A DNA stretch of 64,000 bases from positions 186,001 to 250,000 of the forward strand of contig NZ_RBZU01000005.1 of NCBI RefSeq assembly GCF_003628125.1, read 5' to 3'. This document shows, piece after piece, positions 14,270 to 24,430 of this stretch. Made by a program: the position numbers and the translations under genes. Every line of letters starts with the position of its first letter. The first letter of the stretch is position 1. This DNA comes from Pararobbsia silviterrae. GTDB lineage: Bacteria > Pseudomonadota > Gammaproteobacteria > Burkholderiales > Burkholderiaceae. The notes beneath the pieces were generated by a model. The model was not told where the DNA came from, did no database searches, and saw only the letters and a list, made by a program, of their open reading frames with translations.

Positions 14270-16861
14270 TCAGACCGCGATCGCCTTGAGCAGCTCCGTT
14301 TCGAGCTTGATCTGCAGCTTGCCGTCGTTGAGCGCGCTGCCATGGAGCAAGAACACGTCCTCGACACGTTCGCCGAGCGTGTTGATGCGCGCCGCGTGCA
14401 GCCCGATCCGATGTTGCGCGAGCACGCGCGCGATCGAATACAGCAAGCCCGGCCGATCGTTGGCCGAGACCGACAGGATGTAATACTGCCCGCGTTCGTC
14501 GGCGCGCAGATCCACACGCGGCGTCGCCGGGAACGTGCGCGACAGGCGTGAAAGACGGCCCTTCGACGGCTCGGGCAACGCGGCGTCATGCTGACTCAGC
14601 GCGTCCGCGAGCTGACGCTCGACGAGATTCGCGATGTCGCGCGCATGCAGCTCGGGGTCGCTGTGCTCGATGAGGAAGTTATCGAGCGCGTATCCGTGAC
14701 GCGTCGTATTGATCTGCGCATCGAGCACCGACAATCCCGAATGGTCGAAATAGCTGCAGATCGACGCGAACAGATCGGGCCGGTCCTTGACGTAGACGAG
14801 CACCTGGAGACTGTTGCTGATCGCCGCCGGACGCGCGCGCACGATCGGCGTGGGCGTTTCGACGTGACGCATGAGTTCGCGCGTCTGCCAGGCGATTTCC
14901 GACGCATCCTGCCGCAGGAAATAGGCGACGTCGAGCTGCTTCCAGAGCGCGAGATGCGCGCCTTCGGGCTGCGCCTCGAGGCGCAACAGCGTGAGCGCTT
15001 CTTCCTGACGCGTCTTGAGCGCGGCATGGGCATCGGGCTTCGCGCCGCCGAGCACGCGCAGCGTGATCCGGTACAGGTCCTCGAGCAGCTTGCCCTTCCA
15101 CGCGTTCCAGACCTTCGGACTCGTGCCGCGAATATCGGCGACCGTCAGCAGATAGAGCGCGGTCAGACGGCGCTCGTTGCGCACGAGGCTCGCGAACCGC
15201 TTGATGACTTCCGGATCGCTCATGTCCTGCTTTTGCGCGATCTGGCTCATCGTCAGATGATGCTGGACGAGCCAGACGACGAGCTCCGTGTCCTCTTCGT
15301 CGATGTCGTGGTCGCGGCAGAATCGTCGCGCGTCGGCCATGCCGAGCGTCGAATGATCGCCGCCGCGTCCCTTCGCGATGTCATGGAACAGCGCCGCGAC
15401 GTAGAGCACCCAGGGACGCTCGAAATCCGCGCTCAACTGGCTGCAGAACGGGTATTCATGCGCATGCTCGGGCACGAGAAAGCGCCGGATATTGCGCAAC
15501 ACCATGAGGATGTGCTGATCGACCGTGTAGACGTGATAGAGGTCGTGCTGCATCTGTCCGACGATGCGCCGGAAATTGAGCAGGTAGCGGCCGAGCACGC
15601 TCGTCTGGTTCAGCAGGCGCATCGCGTGCGTGATGCCGGCCGGCTGCTTGATGATCTGCATGAACAGCTTGCGGTTGACCGGATCGCGGCGCCAATGCAC
15701 ATCCATCTTCTCGCGCGCGTTGTAGAGCGCGCGCAGCGTGCGCGCCGACAGGCCCTTGATGCCCGGCGTCTGCTCGTAAAGCAGGAACGGTTCGAGAATC
15801 GTGTTCGGTTCGCGCACGAACACGTCGTCCGAGACGATCTCGATCATCCCTTGCTTCTCGACGAAATGCTCCGAGAACACGCGCGTGATCTTGCTCGTCG
15901 ACGGGAACAGCTGCGCTTCGATGTTCTGCAGCAGGATCGTCGCGAGCTGGGTGACCGCCTTCGCCGCCCAGTAGTAATGGCGCATCATCTGCTCGCTGAC
16001 GCGCTTGGTCGGCTTCGCCTTGAAGCCGAGGCGCTCGGCGAGCGCGGTCTGCAGGTCGAACACGAGAATGTCCTGACGCCGTCCCGCGAGCACGTGCAGA
16101 TGCGTGCGCAGCCGCTTGAGAAAACCCTCGTTGCGCGCGAGCTCGCGCGCCTCGCGCTCGGTGATCAGGCCGCGCGCCTCGAGTTCCGACCAACTGTTGC
16201 CGAACTCCGCCGCGCGCGTGATCCAGATGATCAACTGGAGATCGCGCAAGCCGCCGGGGCTCTCCTTGCAGTTCGGTTCGAGGCTGTACGGCGAGTCCTG
16301 GTACTTCGCATGGCGCTGGCGCATTTCGAGCAGCTTGGCCGTGAAGAACGCGCGCGGATCGAGCGCCTCGCGGAACTGCGCGGCGAAGCGCGCATAGGTC
16401 GCATCGTCGCCCGTGATGCGCCGCGATTCGAGCAGCGAGGTCCGCACGGTCACATCGTTGGCCGCCTCGTCGAGGCATTGCTCGACGGTGCGCACGCTGC
16501 TGCCGACGTCGAGTCCGAGATCCCATCCCATGCCGATAAAGCGCTCGACGCGCCGTTCCGTCTCCTCGTCGGGCGCCGTGTCGAGCAGCACGAGGATGTC
16601 GATATCGGAGTAGGGCGCGAGCTCTCCGCGGCCGTAGCCGCCGACGGCCACGAGCGCCGCGGTGGCCGGCAACGCGCAGCTTGCCCAGGCGCTCGCGAGC
16701 ACGCGATCGACATGTCGCGCGAGGCCGTGCGTGAGGGTCTCCACGTGGCCCTTCGCGAGAAAGGTCTCGATGAGTTGGGCCTTGGCGGTCTTGAGTTCCG
16801 CGCGCATCGCGGCCGTATCGGCCGTATGCGGGATCGAGTCGGGGGCGAGCGAGGCGTTCAC
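14270..16861 (-). CDS. glnD: PII uridylyltransferase / uridylyl-removing enzyme
   Basis: Bifunctional nitrogen sensor that uridylylates PII proteins under nitrogen limitation and deuridylylates them when glutamine is high. From the GTG complementary to 16859-16861 it encodes 863 residues, a normal size. The nucleotidyltransferase motif [17 protein letters not shown] lies at residues 74-90. The HD hydrolase domain has [13 protein letters not shown], and two C-terminal ACT domains begin at [17 protein letters not shown] and [18 protein letters not shown]. The GTG overlaps the map stop codon (GTGA), so translation is coupled. The frame stays open further upstream, but that part runs antisense-free through map and is not family-like. 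Confidence 0.95.
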   Translation of the reverse strand: MNASLAPDSIPHTADTAAMRAELKTAKAQLIETFLAKGHVETLTHGLARHVDRVLASAWASCALPATAALVAVGGYGRGELAPYSDIDILVLLDTAPDEETERRVERFIGMGWDLGLDVGSSVRTVEQCLDEAANDVTVRTSLLESRRITGDDATYARFAAQFREALDPRAFFTAKLLEMRQRHAKYQDSPYSLEPNCKESPGGLRDLQLIIWITRAAEFGNSWSELEARGLITEREARELARNEGFLKRLRTHLHVLAGRRQDILVFDLQTALAERLGFKAKPTKRVSEQMMRHYYWAAKAVTQLATILLQNIEAQLFPSTSKITRVFSEHFVEKQGMIEIVSDDVFVREPNTILEPFLLYEQTPGIKGLSARTLRALYNAREKMDVHWRRDPVNRKLFMQIIKQPAGITHAMRLLNQTSVLGRYLLNFRRIVGQMQHDLYHVYTVDQHILMVLRNIRRFLVPEHAHEYPFCSQLSADFERPWVLYVAALFHDIAKGRGGDHSTLGMADARRFCRDHDIDEEDTELVVWLVQHHLTMSQIAQKQDMSDPEVIKRFASLVRNERRLTALYLLTVADIRGTSPKVWNAWKGKLLEDLYRITLRVLGGAKPDAHAALKTRQEEALTLLRLEAQPEGAHLALWKQLDVAYFLRQDASEIAWQTRELMRHVETPTPIVRARPAAISNSLQVLVYVKDRPDLFASICSYFDHSGLSVLDAQINTTRHGYALDNFLIEHSDPELHARDIANLVERQLADALSQHDAALPEPSKGRLSRLSRTFPATPRVDLRADERGQYYILSVSANDRPGLLYSIARVLAQHRIGLHAARINTLGERVEDVFLLHGSALNDGKLQIKLETELLKAIAV

Positions 16862-17670
16862 GCGGCGGCGGTCAGCAAAGAGTCGGGTTTGGCCTGTACG
16901 CCGGCCGATACGGTCAGCACCTCGTAGCCGGTCTCGGTCACGAGCACGGTGTGCTCCCACTGCGCGGACAGACTCCGGTCGCGCGTCTTGACCGTCCATT
17001 GGTCGGGCATCGTGCGGATTTCGCGCTTGCCCGCGTTGATCATCGGTTCGATCGTGAAGATCATGCCGGCTTCGAGCTCGATGCCCGTGCCCGCGCGGCC
17101 ATAGTGGAGCACCTGCGGTTCGTCGTGGAATACGGTGCCGATCCCGTGGCCGCAGTATTCGCGCACGACGCTGAAATTCTGCGCTTCGGCATGTTTCTGG
17201 ATCGCGTGGCCGATGTCGCCGAGATGCGCGCCCGCGCGAACCTGCGCGATACCGAGCCACATGCATTCGAACGTCGTTTGGACCAGCCGCTTCGCGAGGA
17301 TCGAGCCTTCGCCGACGATGAACATCCGGCTCGTGTCGCCGTAGTAGCCGTCCTTGATGACCGTAATGTCGAGATTGACGATGTCGCCGTTCTTCAGGAC
17401 CTTGTCGCCCGGAATGCCGTGGCAGATCACGTCGTTGACCGACGTGCAGATCGCCTTCGGGTAGGGCGGGTAACCGGGCGGCTGATAGTTGAGCGGCGCG
17501 GGGGTCGTGCCCTGGACCGTCAGCATGTACTCGTGGCAGAGGCGGTCGAGTTCGCCCGTCGAGATGCCGGGCTTGACGAACGGCGTGATGTAGTCGAGCA
17601 CTTCTGCGCCCAAGCGGCAGGCCACGCGCATTTTCTCGATATCGGTGGCGGTTTTCGGTGTGGCGGTCAT
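16858..17670 (-). CDS. map: Type I methionine aminopeptidase
   Basis: Removes the initiator methionine from nascent proteins, acting after peptide deformylase. From the ATG complementary to 17668-17670 ([14 protein letters not shown]) it has 270 residues, typical of bacterial type Ia enzymes. Metal ligands are visible in [16 protein letters not shown] (two Asp), [12 protein letters not shown] (His), FTIEPM (Glu) and [10 protein letters not shown] (Glu); the substrate His is in DVICHGIPG. The gene is divergent from rpsB, with 446 bases between them, and overlaps glnD by four bases. The map/rpsB/tsf arrangement is conserved in proteobacteria. Confidence 0.96.
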   Translation of the reverse strand: MTATPKTATDIEKMRVACRLGAEVLDYITPFVKPGISTGELDRLCHEYMLTVQGTTPAPLNYQPPGYPPYPKAICTSVNDVICHGIPGDKVLKNGDIVNLDITVIKDGYYGDTSRMFIVGEGSILAKRLVQTTFECMWLGIAQVRAGAHLGDIGHAIQKHAEAQNFSVVREYCGHGIGTVFHDEPQVLHYGRAGTGIELEAGMIFTIEPMINAGKREIRTMPDQWTVKTRDRSLSAQWEHTVLVTETGYEVLTVSAGVQAKPDSLLTAAA

Positions 17671-18116
17671 GGCGGCGGGCGTTCGGCAGAGAATCGTGAT
17701 CCGGCGATTATCGCACCTTGCCCGATGATTTTTCATATTCGGGCGGCTTGAGGCCCCAAACCAGCCGATGCTATACTCTCGGGCTAGGCTTTGTAGGAAA
17801 TGCCTTGGCCGTCCTCATTCGGCGGGATCTGCGTGTCATGTGCGCGCGGCAACCGCTCAGTCATCGTGTTTTGATCGATTTTTCCCACATTTTGAGAATG
17901 CGGGGTCGATTGGAAAGCGAGGCTGATCGCGAAAGCGAACGAGAAACGGGGCACGATCGGCCGGGCTCGACTTGCGAGGCCGAATACCCGAGCCGGCGCA
18001 CCCAGGGTGTCTGCCGGATCCGCGTTCCGGGCGCGTTGCGTTGTGCGCAGCGCCCGAGATCGCGATCCGCGGATGTCGCAGCCGGCTTCAGACCCTAACC
18101 CTTTCGGAGAATTCGA
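17671..18116. other. map / rpsB intergenic region with long rpsB leader
   Basis: About 446 bases between divergent map and rpsB. The rpsB promoter lies at 17748-17777, so the rpsB transcript has a leader of about 330 nt. No convincing short gene is seen in the leader. In E. coli, S2 represses its own mRNA through the rpsB 5' region; whether this leader folds similarly cannot be judged here. Confidence 0.5.
17748..17777 (+). promoter_or_regulatory. Sigma-70 promoter of rpsB-tsf
   Basis: TTGAGG (17748-17753, 4 of 6 to the -35 consensus) and TATACT (17772-17777, 5 of 6 to the -10) are separated by 18 bases. This is one of the best promoter matches in the core region. Predicted start is near 17784. 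Confidence 0.65.
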
Positions 18117-18869
18117 ATGGCAGTAACGATGCGTCAGATGTTGGAAGCCGGTGTCCACTTTGGTCACCAAACGCGCTTCTGGAACCCGAAGATGGCTCCG
18201 TTCATTTTCGGCCACCGCAACAAGATTCACATCATCAACCTCGAAAAGACGCTGCCGATGTACAACGACGCACTGAAGTACGTGCGTCAACTCGCAGCGA
18301 ACCGGGGCACGATCCTGCTGGTCGGCACGAAGCGTCAGTCGCGCGACACGATCGCCGCTGAAGCGGCCCGCGCCGGCATGCCGTATGTCAATACGCGCTG
18401 GCTCGGCGGCATGCTGACGAACTTCAAGACGCTGAAGTCGTCGATCAAGAAGCTCAAGGACATGGAAACGGCGCTCGAAGCCGGCGAAACCGAACGCATG
18501 AGCAAGAAGGAAGCGCTCATGTTCGAACGCGAAATGGCCAAGCTCGAGAAGTCGATCGGCGGCGTCAAGGACATGGGCGGCATTCCGGACGCGATTTTCG
18601 TGGTCGACGTCGGCTACCACAAGATTGCGATCACCGAAGCGAACAAGCTCGGCGTGCCCGTGATCGCCGTGGTCGATACGAACCACTCGCCCGAAGGCGT
18701 CGACTACGTGATCCCGGGTAACGACGACGCGAGCAAGGCTGTCGCGCTGTACGTGCAAGGTATCGCCGATGCGATCCTCGAAGGCCGTGCGAACGCCGTC
18801 AAGGACGTCGTCGAAGCCGTGCGCAACAACGAAGACGGCGACGAGTTCGTCGAAGTCAACGAGGGCTGA
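18117..18869 (+). CDS. rpsB: 30S ribosomal protein S2
   Basis: Small-subunit ribosomal protein needed late in 30S assembly and for S1 binding. The 250-residue protein has the S2 signatures [19 protein letters not shown] near the N-terminus and [19 protein letters not shown] in the second half. A GGAG Shine-Dalgarno (CTTTCGGAGAATTCG) precedes the ATG. It is transcribed from the 17748-17777 promoter and ends at a strong intrinsic terminator 41 bases after the stop, so much of the message probably ends before tsf. Codon use is highly biased, as expected for a highly expressed gene. Confidence 0.98.
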   Translation: MAVTMRQMLEAGVHFGHQTRFWNPKMAPFIFGHRNKIHIINLEKTLPMYNDALKYVRQLAANRGTILLVGTKRQSRDTIAAEAARAGMPYVNTRWLGGMLTNFKTLKSSIKKLKDMETALEAGETERMSKKEALMFEREMAKLEKSIGGVKDMGGIPDAIFVVDVGYHKIAITEANKLGVPVIAVVDTNHSPEGVDYVIPGNDDASKAVALYVQGIADAILEGRANAVKDVVEAVRNNEDGDEFVEVNEG

Positions 18870-18909
18870 TCCTCGATGGCCAGCCGGCGCGCAGACCGGT
18901 CTGAACAAG

Positions 18910-18934
18910 AGGGGGCTGTGAGCCCCCTTTTTTT
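18910..18934 (+). terminator. Intrinsic terminator after rpsB
   Basis: The stem GGGGGCT (18911-18917) / AGCCCCC (18921-18927) has a GTG loop and is followed directly by seven T residues. It lies between rpsB and tsf and probably sets the S2 to EF-Ts expression ratio. Confidence 0.9.
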
Positions 18935-19046
18935 AGACTCCGCGCGGCGCGGCGTCGCGCGATTGCCCGGGGAGTCACCGGGATGTCGCGCGGCCGTGCT
19001 TCGATAGGCGCCGGCCGGTGGCGAAGCAACGCAGCACCGAATTTGT

Positions 19047-19070
19047 TTCGTCCGGATCGATCCGGACGAA
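19047..19070. promoter_or_regulatory. Perfect 24-base palindrome upstream of tsf
   Basis: The sequence is exactly self-complementary over 24 bases (half-site TTCGTCCGGATC). It ends 29 bases before the tsf ATG and after the rpsB terminator. As RNA it forms a 10-bp stem with a TCGA loop; as DNA it could be an operator. No T-tract follows. Confidence 0.6.
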
Positions 19071-19099
19071 GACGTGAAATCCTGATTGAGGAGCAGACG

Positions 19100-19981
19100 A
19101 TGGCGGCAATTACCGCAGCCCTGGTGGGCGAACTGCGCGCGAAGACCGACGCGCCGATGATGGAATGCAAGAAGGCACTGACCGAAGCCGACGGCGATAT
19201 CGTTCGTGCCGAGGAAATCCTCCGCGTCAAGCTCGGCAACAAGGCCAGCAAGGCCGCGTCGCGCGTGACGGCTGAAGGGATCGTGGCGCAATACGTCGCC
19301 GGCAACGTCGGCGTGCTCGTCGAGCTGAATTGCGAAACCGACTTCGTCTCGAAGAACGACGATTTCCTCGCGTTCGGCGCGGGCGTCGCTGAAGTCATCG
19401 CGAAGCAGAACCCGGCCGACGTCGCGGCGCTGTCCGCGCTGCCGCTCGAAAGCGCGACGGTCGACGCCGTGCGTACGGCGCTCGTCGGCAAGATCGGCGA
19501 AAACCTCTCGATCCGTCGTTTCGTGCGCTACGAAACCGCGGGTCAGATCGCGACCTATCTGCACGGCACGCGGATCGGCGTGATCGTCGACTACACGGGC
19601 GGCGACGCTCAGGTCGGCAAGGATGTCGCGATGCATATTGCGGCGATGAAGCCGGTGTCGGTGTCGTCGGCGGACGTGCCGGCCGATCTGATCGAAAAGG
19701 AACGCAGCATCGCGTCGCAGAAGGCCGCCGAGTCGGGCAAGCCGGCTGAAATCGTCGCGAAGATGGTCGAAGGCAGCGTGCAGAAGTTCCTCAAGGAAGT
19801 TTCGCTGCTGAACCAGCCGTTCGTTCGTAACGACAAGGAAACGGTCGAGCAGGTGCTCAAGGCCGCCGGCGCGAAGGTCAACGCATTCGCGCTGTACGTC
19901 GTCGGCGAAGGCATCGAAAAGCGCCAGGACGACTTCGCCGCCGAAGTCGCCGCGCAAGTCGCCGCCGCGCAAAAGGGCTGA
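19100..19981 (+). CDS. tsf: Elongation factor Ts
   Basis: Nucleotide-exchange factor for EF-Tu. From the ATG at 19100, preceded by a GAGGAG Shine-Dalgarno, it encodes 293 residues, the normal length. The first signature appears as [20 protein letters not shown] (residues 13-32) and the second as [15 protein letters not shown]. The frame remains open upstream to 18983, but that extension is GC-rich and not family-like, so I reject it. It lies in the conserved order rpsB-tsf-pyrH-frr. Confidence 0.97.
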   Translation: MAAITAALVGELRAKTDAPMMECKKALTEADGDIVRAEEILRVKLGNKASKAASRVTAEGIVAQYVAGNVGVLVELNCETDFVSKNDDFLAFGAGVAEVIAKQNPADVAALSALPLESATVDAVRTALVGKIGENLSIRRFVRYETAGQIATYLHGTRIGVIVDYTGGDAQVGKDVAMHIAAMKPVSVSSADVPADLIEKERSIASQKAAESGKPAEIVAKMVEGSVQKFLKEVSLLNQPFVRNDKETVEQVLKAAGAKVNAFALYVVGEGIEKRQDDFAAEVAAQVAAAQKG

Positions 19982-19999
19982 TCGCCCCGATCCGCCAGG

Positions 20000-20024
20000 T
20001 CCGACGCCTCGCCGGGGTGTCGGA
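20000..20024 (+). other. Hairpin after tsf
   Basis: The RNA would fold into a stem of about nine pairs (one G-U) starting 19 bases after the tsf stop. It lacks a T-tract, so it may protect the message 3' end or act as a weak pause. It could also be chance in GC-rich DNA. Confidence 0.3.
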
Positions 20025-20195
20025 TCGCAACGCCCGCCAAGGCGCGAACCGCCGATGCGGGCGTATTTACAGGCGGCGGCCCTATCAGGGCTGCAAACGC
20101 TTGCCCGGCACCGCCATTCACTTCTACAGTTCTGTGTTGTTGAACGGCTTGCCTGATTGAGTTTCAAGATCCCTCGACGCCCATCGGACATCTAC

Positions 20196-20909
20196 ATGCC
20201 AACAGCCTACAAGCGCATCCTCCTCAAACTTTCCGGCGAAGCACTGATGGGCGACGATGCTTTCGGCATCAATCGCCAGACTATCGAGCGCATGGTGGCC
20301 GATATGGCCGAAGTCGTGCGCATGGGTACCGAGCTTGCCGTTGTGATCGGCGGCGGTAACATTTTCCGCGGCGTGGCCGGCGGCGCGGCGGGTATGGACC
20401 GCGCGACGGCCGACTATATGGGCATGCTCGCGACGATGATGAACGCGCTCGCGCTGCAGGACGCGATGCGCCACGCGGGCATCGAAGCGCGCGTGCAGTC
20501 GGCGCTGCGCATGGATCAGGTCGTCGAGCCGTATATCCGGCCGCGCGCGATCCGCCAGCTCGAAGAGGGCCGCGTCGTGATCTTCGCGGCGGGCACGGGT
20601 AATCCGTTCTTCACGACCGATACGGCCGCCGCGCTGCGTGGCGCCGAGGTCGGCGCCGAAGTCGTGCTCAAGGCGACGAAGGTCGACGGCGTGTACTCGG
20701 CCGATCCGAAGAAGGACCCGTCGGCGACGCGCTATGCCTCGATCTCGTTCGACGAGGCGATCACGCGCAATCTTCAGGTCATGGACGCGACCGCGTTCGC
20801 CCTGTGCCGCGACCAGAAGCTCCCCATTCGTGTGTTCTCGATCAACAAGCCCGGCGCGCTCAAGCGCATTGTCGCGGGCGAAGACGAGGGCACGCTGGTG
20901 CACGTGTAA
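20196..20909 (+). CDS. pyrH: UMP kinase
   Basis: Phosphorylates UMP to UDP with ATP in pyrimidine nucleotide synthesis. The ATG at 20196 gives 237 residues starting [19 protein letters not shown], the standard family N-terminus. An in-frame upstream start at 20157 would add 13 unrelated residues. Amino-acid-kinase motifs are present: LKLSGEAL for ATP binding, [10 protein letters not shown], and the [17 protein letters not shown] uridine-nucleotide loop. It lies 214 bases after tsf and 42 before frr. Confidence 0.97.
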   Translation: MPTAYKRILLKLSGEALMGDDAFGINRQTIERMVADMAEVVRMGTELAVVIGGGNIFRGVAGGAAGMDRATADYMGMLATMMNALALQDAMRHAGIEARVQSALRMDQVVEPYIRPRAIRQLEEGRVVIFAAGTGNPFFTTDTAAALRGAEVGAEVVLKATKVDGVYSADPKKDPSATRYASISFDEAITRNLQVMDATAFALCRDQKLPIRVFSINKPGALKRIVAGEDEGTLVHV

Positions 20910-20951
20910 GATTAAGGGTTAGCACCGACATCTAGGTTTGTGGAGAAAAAC

Positions 20952-21512
20952 ATGAGTGCCGCAGATATCAAGAAGGGCGTCGATCAGAAGATGCAGAAGT
21001 CGATCGAAGCGTTCAAGACGGACCTGGCGAAGATTCGCACGGGCCGCGCCCATACGGGCCTGCTCGACCACGTGCAAGTCGACTACTACGGCTCGAACGT
21101 GCCCATTTCGCAGGTCGCGAACCTCACGCTGATCGACGCGCGCACGATCGGCGCGCAGCCGTGGGAAAAGAAGATGGTCCAGGCCGTCGAAAAGGCGATT
21201 CGCGATTCGGATCTGGGCTTGAATCCGTCGACGACGGGCGACCTGATTCGCGTGCCGATGCCCGCGCTGACTGAAGAGCGCCGCAAGGAGCTCGTGAAGG
21301 TCGTCAAGACCGAAGCCGAAGACGCGAAGATCGCCGTGCGCAACCTGCGCCGCGACGCCAACGAGCAGCTCAAGAAGGCCGTCAAGGACAAGGAGCTGTC
21401 CGAGGACGAAGAGCGTCGCGCCGCCGACGACGTCCAGAAGCTCACGGACAAGTTCGTCGCCGAGATCGACAAGCTCGTCCAGGCGAAGGAAGGCGAGATC
21501 ATGACGGTTTGA
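20952..21512 (+). CDS. frr: Ribosome recycling factor
   Basis: Splits the post-termination ribosome together with EF-G. Starting at the ATG at 20952 it encodes 186 residues, close to the usual family length. A GGAG Shine-Dalgarno at 20942-20945 fits this start, whereas an in-frame GTG at 20940 overlaps that motif. Family features include [20 protein letters not shown] near the N-terminus and the long three-helix bundle ending [16 protein letters not shown]. It lies between pyrH and uppS, as in most proteobacteria. Confidence 0.97.
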   Translation: MSAADIKKGVDQKMQKSIEAFKTDLAKIRTGRAHTGLLDHVQVDYYGSNVPISQVANLTLIDARTIGAQPWEKKMVQAVEKAIRDSDLGLNPSTTGDLIRVPMPALTEERRKELVKVVKTEAEDAKIAVRNLRRDANEQLKKAVKDKELSEDEERRAADDVQKLTDKFVAEIDKLVQAKEGEIMTV

Positions 21513-21555
21513 GGACCGTCGTGCACGAGCAGTCCCGTCGTTCCATAAGGCGAAT

Positions 21556-22350
21556 ATGACCTATACCAGTTCAACCGTGCGCGTCCCCGAAACGGCTGCC
21601 GTGCCCCGGCACGTCGCCGTCATCATGGACGGCAATGGCCGCTGGGCGACCGCGCGGCGTTTGCCGCGCGTGGCCGGCCATACGAAGGGCGTCGATGCCG
21701 TGCGCGCGATCGTCGAGGCGTGCGCGCGCCGCGGGGTCGAGTACCTGACGCTCTTCGCGTTCAGCTCGGAAAACTGGCGTCGCCCGAACGAAGAAGTGTC
21801 GTTTCTGATGCGCCTGTTCGTCACGGCGCTCGAACGCGAAGTCGGCAAGATGCACGCGAACGGCATCCGCATGCGCGTGGTCGGCGACCTGTCGATGTTC
21901 GAGCCGCGGATTCAGGAGCTCGTCAAGCGCGCCGAGGCGAAGACCGCGAAGAATCGCGGCCTGACGCTGACGATCGCGGCGAACTACGGCGGCCGCTGGG
22001 ACATCCTCCAGGCGATTACGAAGCTCAACGCCGAACGCGCGGCGACGGGCCAGCTCGACGAGCCGATCGAAGAGGCCGCGTTCGCGCGGCATCTCGCGAT
22101 GGCCTACGCGCCCGAGCCCGATCTGTTCATTCGCACGGGCGGCGAGCAGCGCATCAGCAATTTTCTGCTCTGGCAGCTCGCGTACGCGGAGCTGTATTTC
22201 ACCGATTTGTTCTGGCCCGACTTCGACGCGGCGGCGCTCGATGCGGCCATCGCCTCGTATCAGACGCGCGAGCGCCGTTTCGGCCGCACGAGCGCTCAGG
22301 TCGAGGAAAACGTCGTGCCGCGCGACGCGGCGGACTCTCTCTCCTATTGA
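21556..22350 (+). CDS. uppS: Undecaprenyl diphosphate synthase
   Basis: Cis-prenyltransferase that extends farnesyl diphosphate with eight isopentenyl units to make the C55 carrier lipid for peptidoglycan and lipopolysaccharide. The 264-residue protein has [13 protein letters not shown] (catalytic Asp and diphosphate-binding Arg), [24 protein letters not shown] and [18 protein letters not shown], all hallmarks of the family. It ends six bases before cdsA, so uppS-cdsA-dxr-rseP are probably one transcript. The roughly 25-residue C-terminal tail is variable. Confidence 0.96.
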   Translation: MTYTSSTVRVPETAAVPRHVAVIMDGNGRWATARRLPRVAGHTKGVDAVRAIVEACARRGVEYLTLFAFSSENWRRPNEEVSFLMRLFVTALEREVGKMHANGIRMRVVGDLSMFEPRIQELVKRAEAKTAKNRGLTLTIAANYGGRWDILQAITKLNAERAATGQLDEPIEEAAFARHLAMAYAPEPDLFIRTGGEQRISNFLLWQLAYAELYFTDLFWPDFDAAALDAAIASYQTRERRFGRTSAQVEENVVPRDAADSLSY

Positions 22351-22356
22351 GAATCG

Positions 22357-23172
22357 ATGCTCAAGACCCGCGTGATCACCGCAGTGATCCTGTTGGCGGT
22401 GCTGGTGCCGGTCACGCTGTTCGCGCCGATTGCGGCGTTCGGCGCGCTGATCGCGTTCATCGTCGTGTTCGCGGCGTGGGAATGGGCGCGTCTGCTCAAG
22501 GTCACGGGCCTCGGGCCGGTGCTCTACGCGGGCGTGACGGGGGCGGTTCTCGTCGCGACGACGTCGCGCTTCGGTCTCGCGATTCCCGGACTCTATCTCG
22601 CCGCGGCGATTTTCTGGGTTCTCGTCAGTCCGTTCGCGCTGGTGCGCAAGCCCGTGCTGGCCGAGGGCGCGTGGCGTACGTTCCTGCTTTTGGCCGGTAT
22701 CGTCGTGCTGCTCGCGGCCTGGCATGCCCTGGTGCAGGCGCGCACAATCGGCGTACGCTTCGTGCTGACGTTGCTGCTGATCGTCTGGATCGCCGACGTC
22801 GGCGCGTATTTCGCGGGCAAGGCGCTCGGCCGTCACAAGCTCGCGCCGTCGATCAGTCCCGGCAAGACGTGGGAGGGCGCGATCGGCGGCCTCGCGCTCG
22901 TGCTCGTCGTCGCGGTCGCGTTGCAGGTCACGCATGCGGCGCAGCCGAATTACTTCACGGTCGATGCCGCGGTGTACGGCACGGCCCGAATGCTGGTGTG
23001 GGTCGCATGCCTGGTCGCGTTCAGCGTCCTCGGCGACCTGTTCGAGTCGTTGCTCAAGCGGCAGGCCGGGGTCAAGGATTCCAGTCATCTGCTGCCGGGG
23101 CACGGTGGTGTACTGGACCGCATCGATGCGATGCTGCCCGTGCTGCCGCTCGCGATGCTGTTGCTCACGTGA
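22357..23172 (+). CDS. cdsA: Phosphatidate cytidylyltransferase
   Basis: Inner-membrane enzyme that makes CDP-diacylglycerol from phosphatidic acid and CTP, the branch point of phospholipid synthesis. The 271 residues form about seven or eight hydrophobic segments. The C-terminal signature includes [20 protein letters not shown] and DRID, with the conserved Lys, Asp and Pro-Gly-His-Gly residues. It lies six bases after uppS and 16 bases before dxr. Confidence 0.95.
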   Translation: MLKTRVITAVILLAVLVPVTLFAPIAAFGALIAFIVVFAAWEWARLLKVTGLGPVLYAGVTGAVLVATTSRFGLAIPGLYLAAAIFWVLVSPFALVRKPVLAEGAWRTFLLLAGIVVLLAAWHALVQARTIGVRFVLTLLLIVWIADVGAYFAGKALGRHKLAPSISPGKTWEGAIGGLALVLVVAVALQVTHAAQPNYFTVDAAVYGTARMLVWVACLVAFSVLGDLFESLLKRQAGVKDSSHLLPGHGGVLDRIDAMLPVLPLAMLLLT

Positions 23173-23188
23173 GCGCATGGGGAATGCA

Positions 23189-24418
23189 ATGAAACGTCTG
23201 ACTTTGCTGGGTTCGACGGGCTCGATCGGCGCGAGTACGCTCGATGTCGTCGCGCGTCATCCCGACCGGTTTTCGATCTTCGCGCTGACGGCGCACTCGA
23301 ACCACGAGAAGCTCGCCGAGCAGTGTCTCGCGTTCCGGCCCGAATGGGCCGTCGTCGGCAGCGCCGAGGGCGCCGCGCAGCTCGAGGCGCGCTTGCGCGC
23401 GGCAGGGTCGCCGACACGCGTCGGGTATGGCCCGCAGGCGCTGGTCGCCGTCGCGTCGGACGCGGGCGCCGATACGGTCGTCGCGGCGATCGTGGGCGCG
23501 GCCGGCCTCGCGCCGACGCTCGCGGCCGCGCGCGCGGGCAAGACCATTCTGCTCGCGAACAAGGAAGCGCTCGTCATGTCGGGCGCGCTGTTTCTCGATG
23601 CGGTCCGCGAACATGGCGCGACGCTGCTGCCGCTCGACTCCGAACACAACGCGATCTACCAATGCCTGCCGCCGCACGCGGCGGGCAGTGTGCCGCATGG
23701 CGGCGTCGAGAAGATCATCCTGACGGCGTCGGGCGGTCCGTTCCGCACGCGCGATCCGAAGACGCTCGGCGACATCACGCCCGAGCAGGCGGTCAAGCAT
23801 CCGAACTGGTCGATGGGGCGCAAGATCTCGGTCGACTCCGCGACGATGATGAACAAGGGCCTCGAAGTCATCGAGGCGCACTGGCTGTTCGGCTTGCCGG
23901 CCGATCGCATCGACGTGCTGATCCATCCGCAGAGCGTGATTCACTCGATGGTCGCGTACAAGGACGGCTCGGTGCTCGCACAGCTCGGCAACCCCGATAT
24001 GCGTACGCCGATCGCGCATGCGCTCGCGTATCCGGACCGCGTCGACGCCGGCGTGCGGCCGCTCGATCTCGCGGCGATCGCGACCTTGACGTTCGAGAAG
24101 CCCGACGAGGCGCGCTTTCCGTGCCTGAAACTCGCGTTCGATGCATTGCGCGCGGGCGGCACGGCGAGCGCCGCGCTCAACGCGGCCAACGAAATCGCCG
24201 TCGAGGCCTTTCTCGCGGGGCGCGCGCGATATACGTCGATCGCGGAGACCGTCGCGCGCGTGGTCGATACGATCGGCCATCGCGCGGCGCGCACGCTCGA
24301 CGACGTGCTCGAGATCGACCGCGAAGCGCGCGCGCTCGCGTCGAGCCTGCTCGGCGCGGGTGCCGGCGCGGGTATCGGTGCAGGCGCTGACCAGCCGCTC
24401 GCCGCGGCGGTTCGCTGA
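23189..24418 (+). CDS. dxr: 1-deoxy-D-xylulose 5-phosphate reductoisomerase
   Basis: Converts DXP to 2-C-methyl-D-erythritol 4-phosphate with NADPH, the committed MEP-pathway step that supplies isoprenoid units to uppS upstream. The ATG at 23189 gives 409 residues starting [14 protein letters not shown], the Rossmann NADPH site. An in-frame ATG at 23177 would add four residues. Other motifs are [24 protein letters not shown] (metal and substrate binding), TASGGPFR and [21 protein letters not shown]. The Ala/Gly-rich last 20 residues look strain-specific. Confidence 0.97.
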   Translation: MKRLTLLGSTGSIGASTLDVVARHPDRFSIFALTAHSNHEKLAEQCLAFRPEWAVVGSAEGAAQLEARLRAAGSPTRVGYGPQALVAVASDAGADTVVAAIVGAAGLAPTLAAARAGKTILLANKEALVMSGALFLDAVREHGATLLPLDSEHNAIYQCLPPHAAGSVPHGGVEKIILTASGGPFRTRDPKTLGDITPEQAVKHPNWSMGRKISVDSATMMNKGLEVIEAHWLFGLPADRIDVLIHPQSVIHSMVAYKDGSVLAQLGNPDMRTPIAHALAYPDRVDAGVRPLDLAAIATLTFEKPDEARFPCLKLAFDALRAGGTASAALNAANEIAVEAFLAGRARYTSIAETVARVVDTIGHRAARTLDDVLEIDREARALASSLLGAGAGAGIGAGADQPLAAAVR

Positions 24419-24430
24419 CAGGCGCACGCG

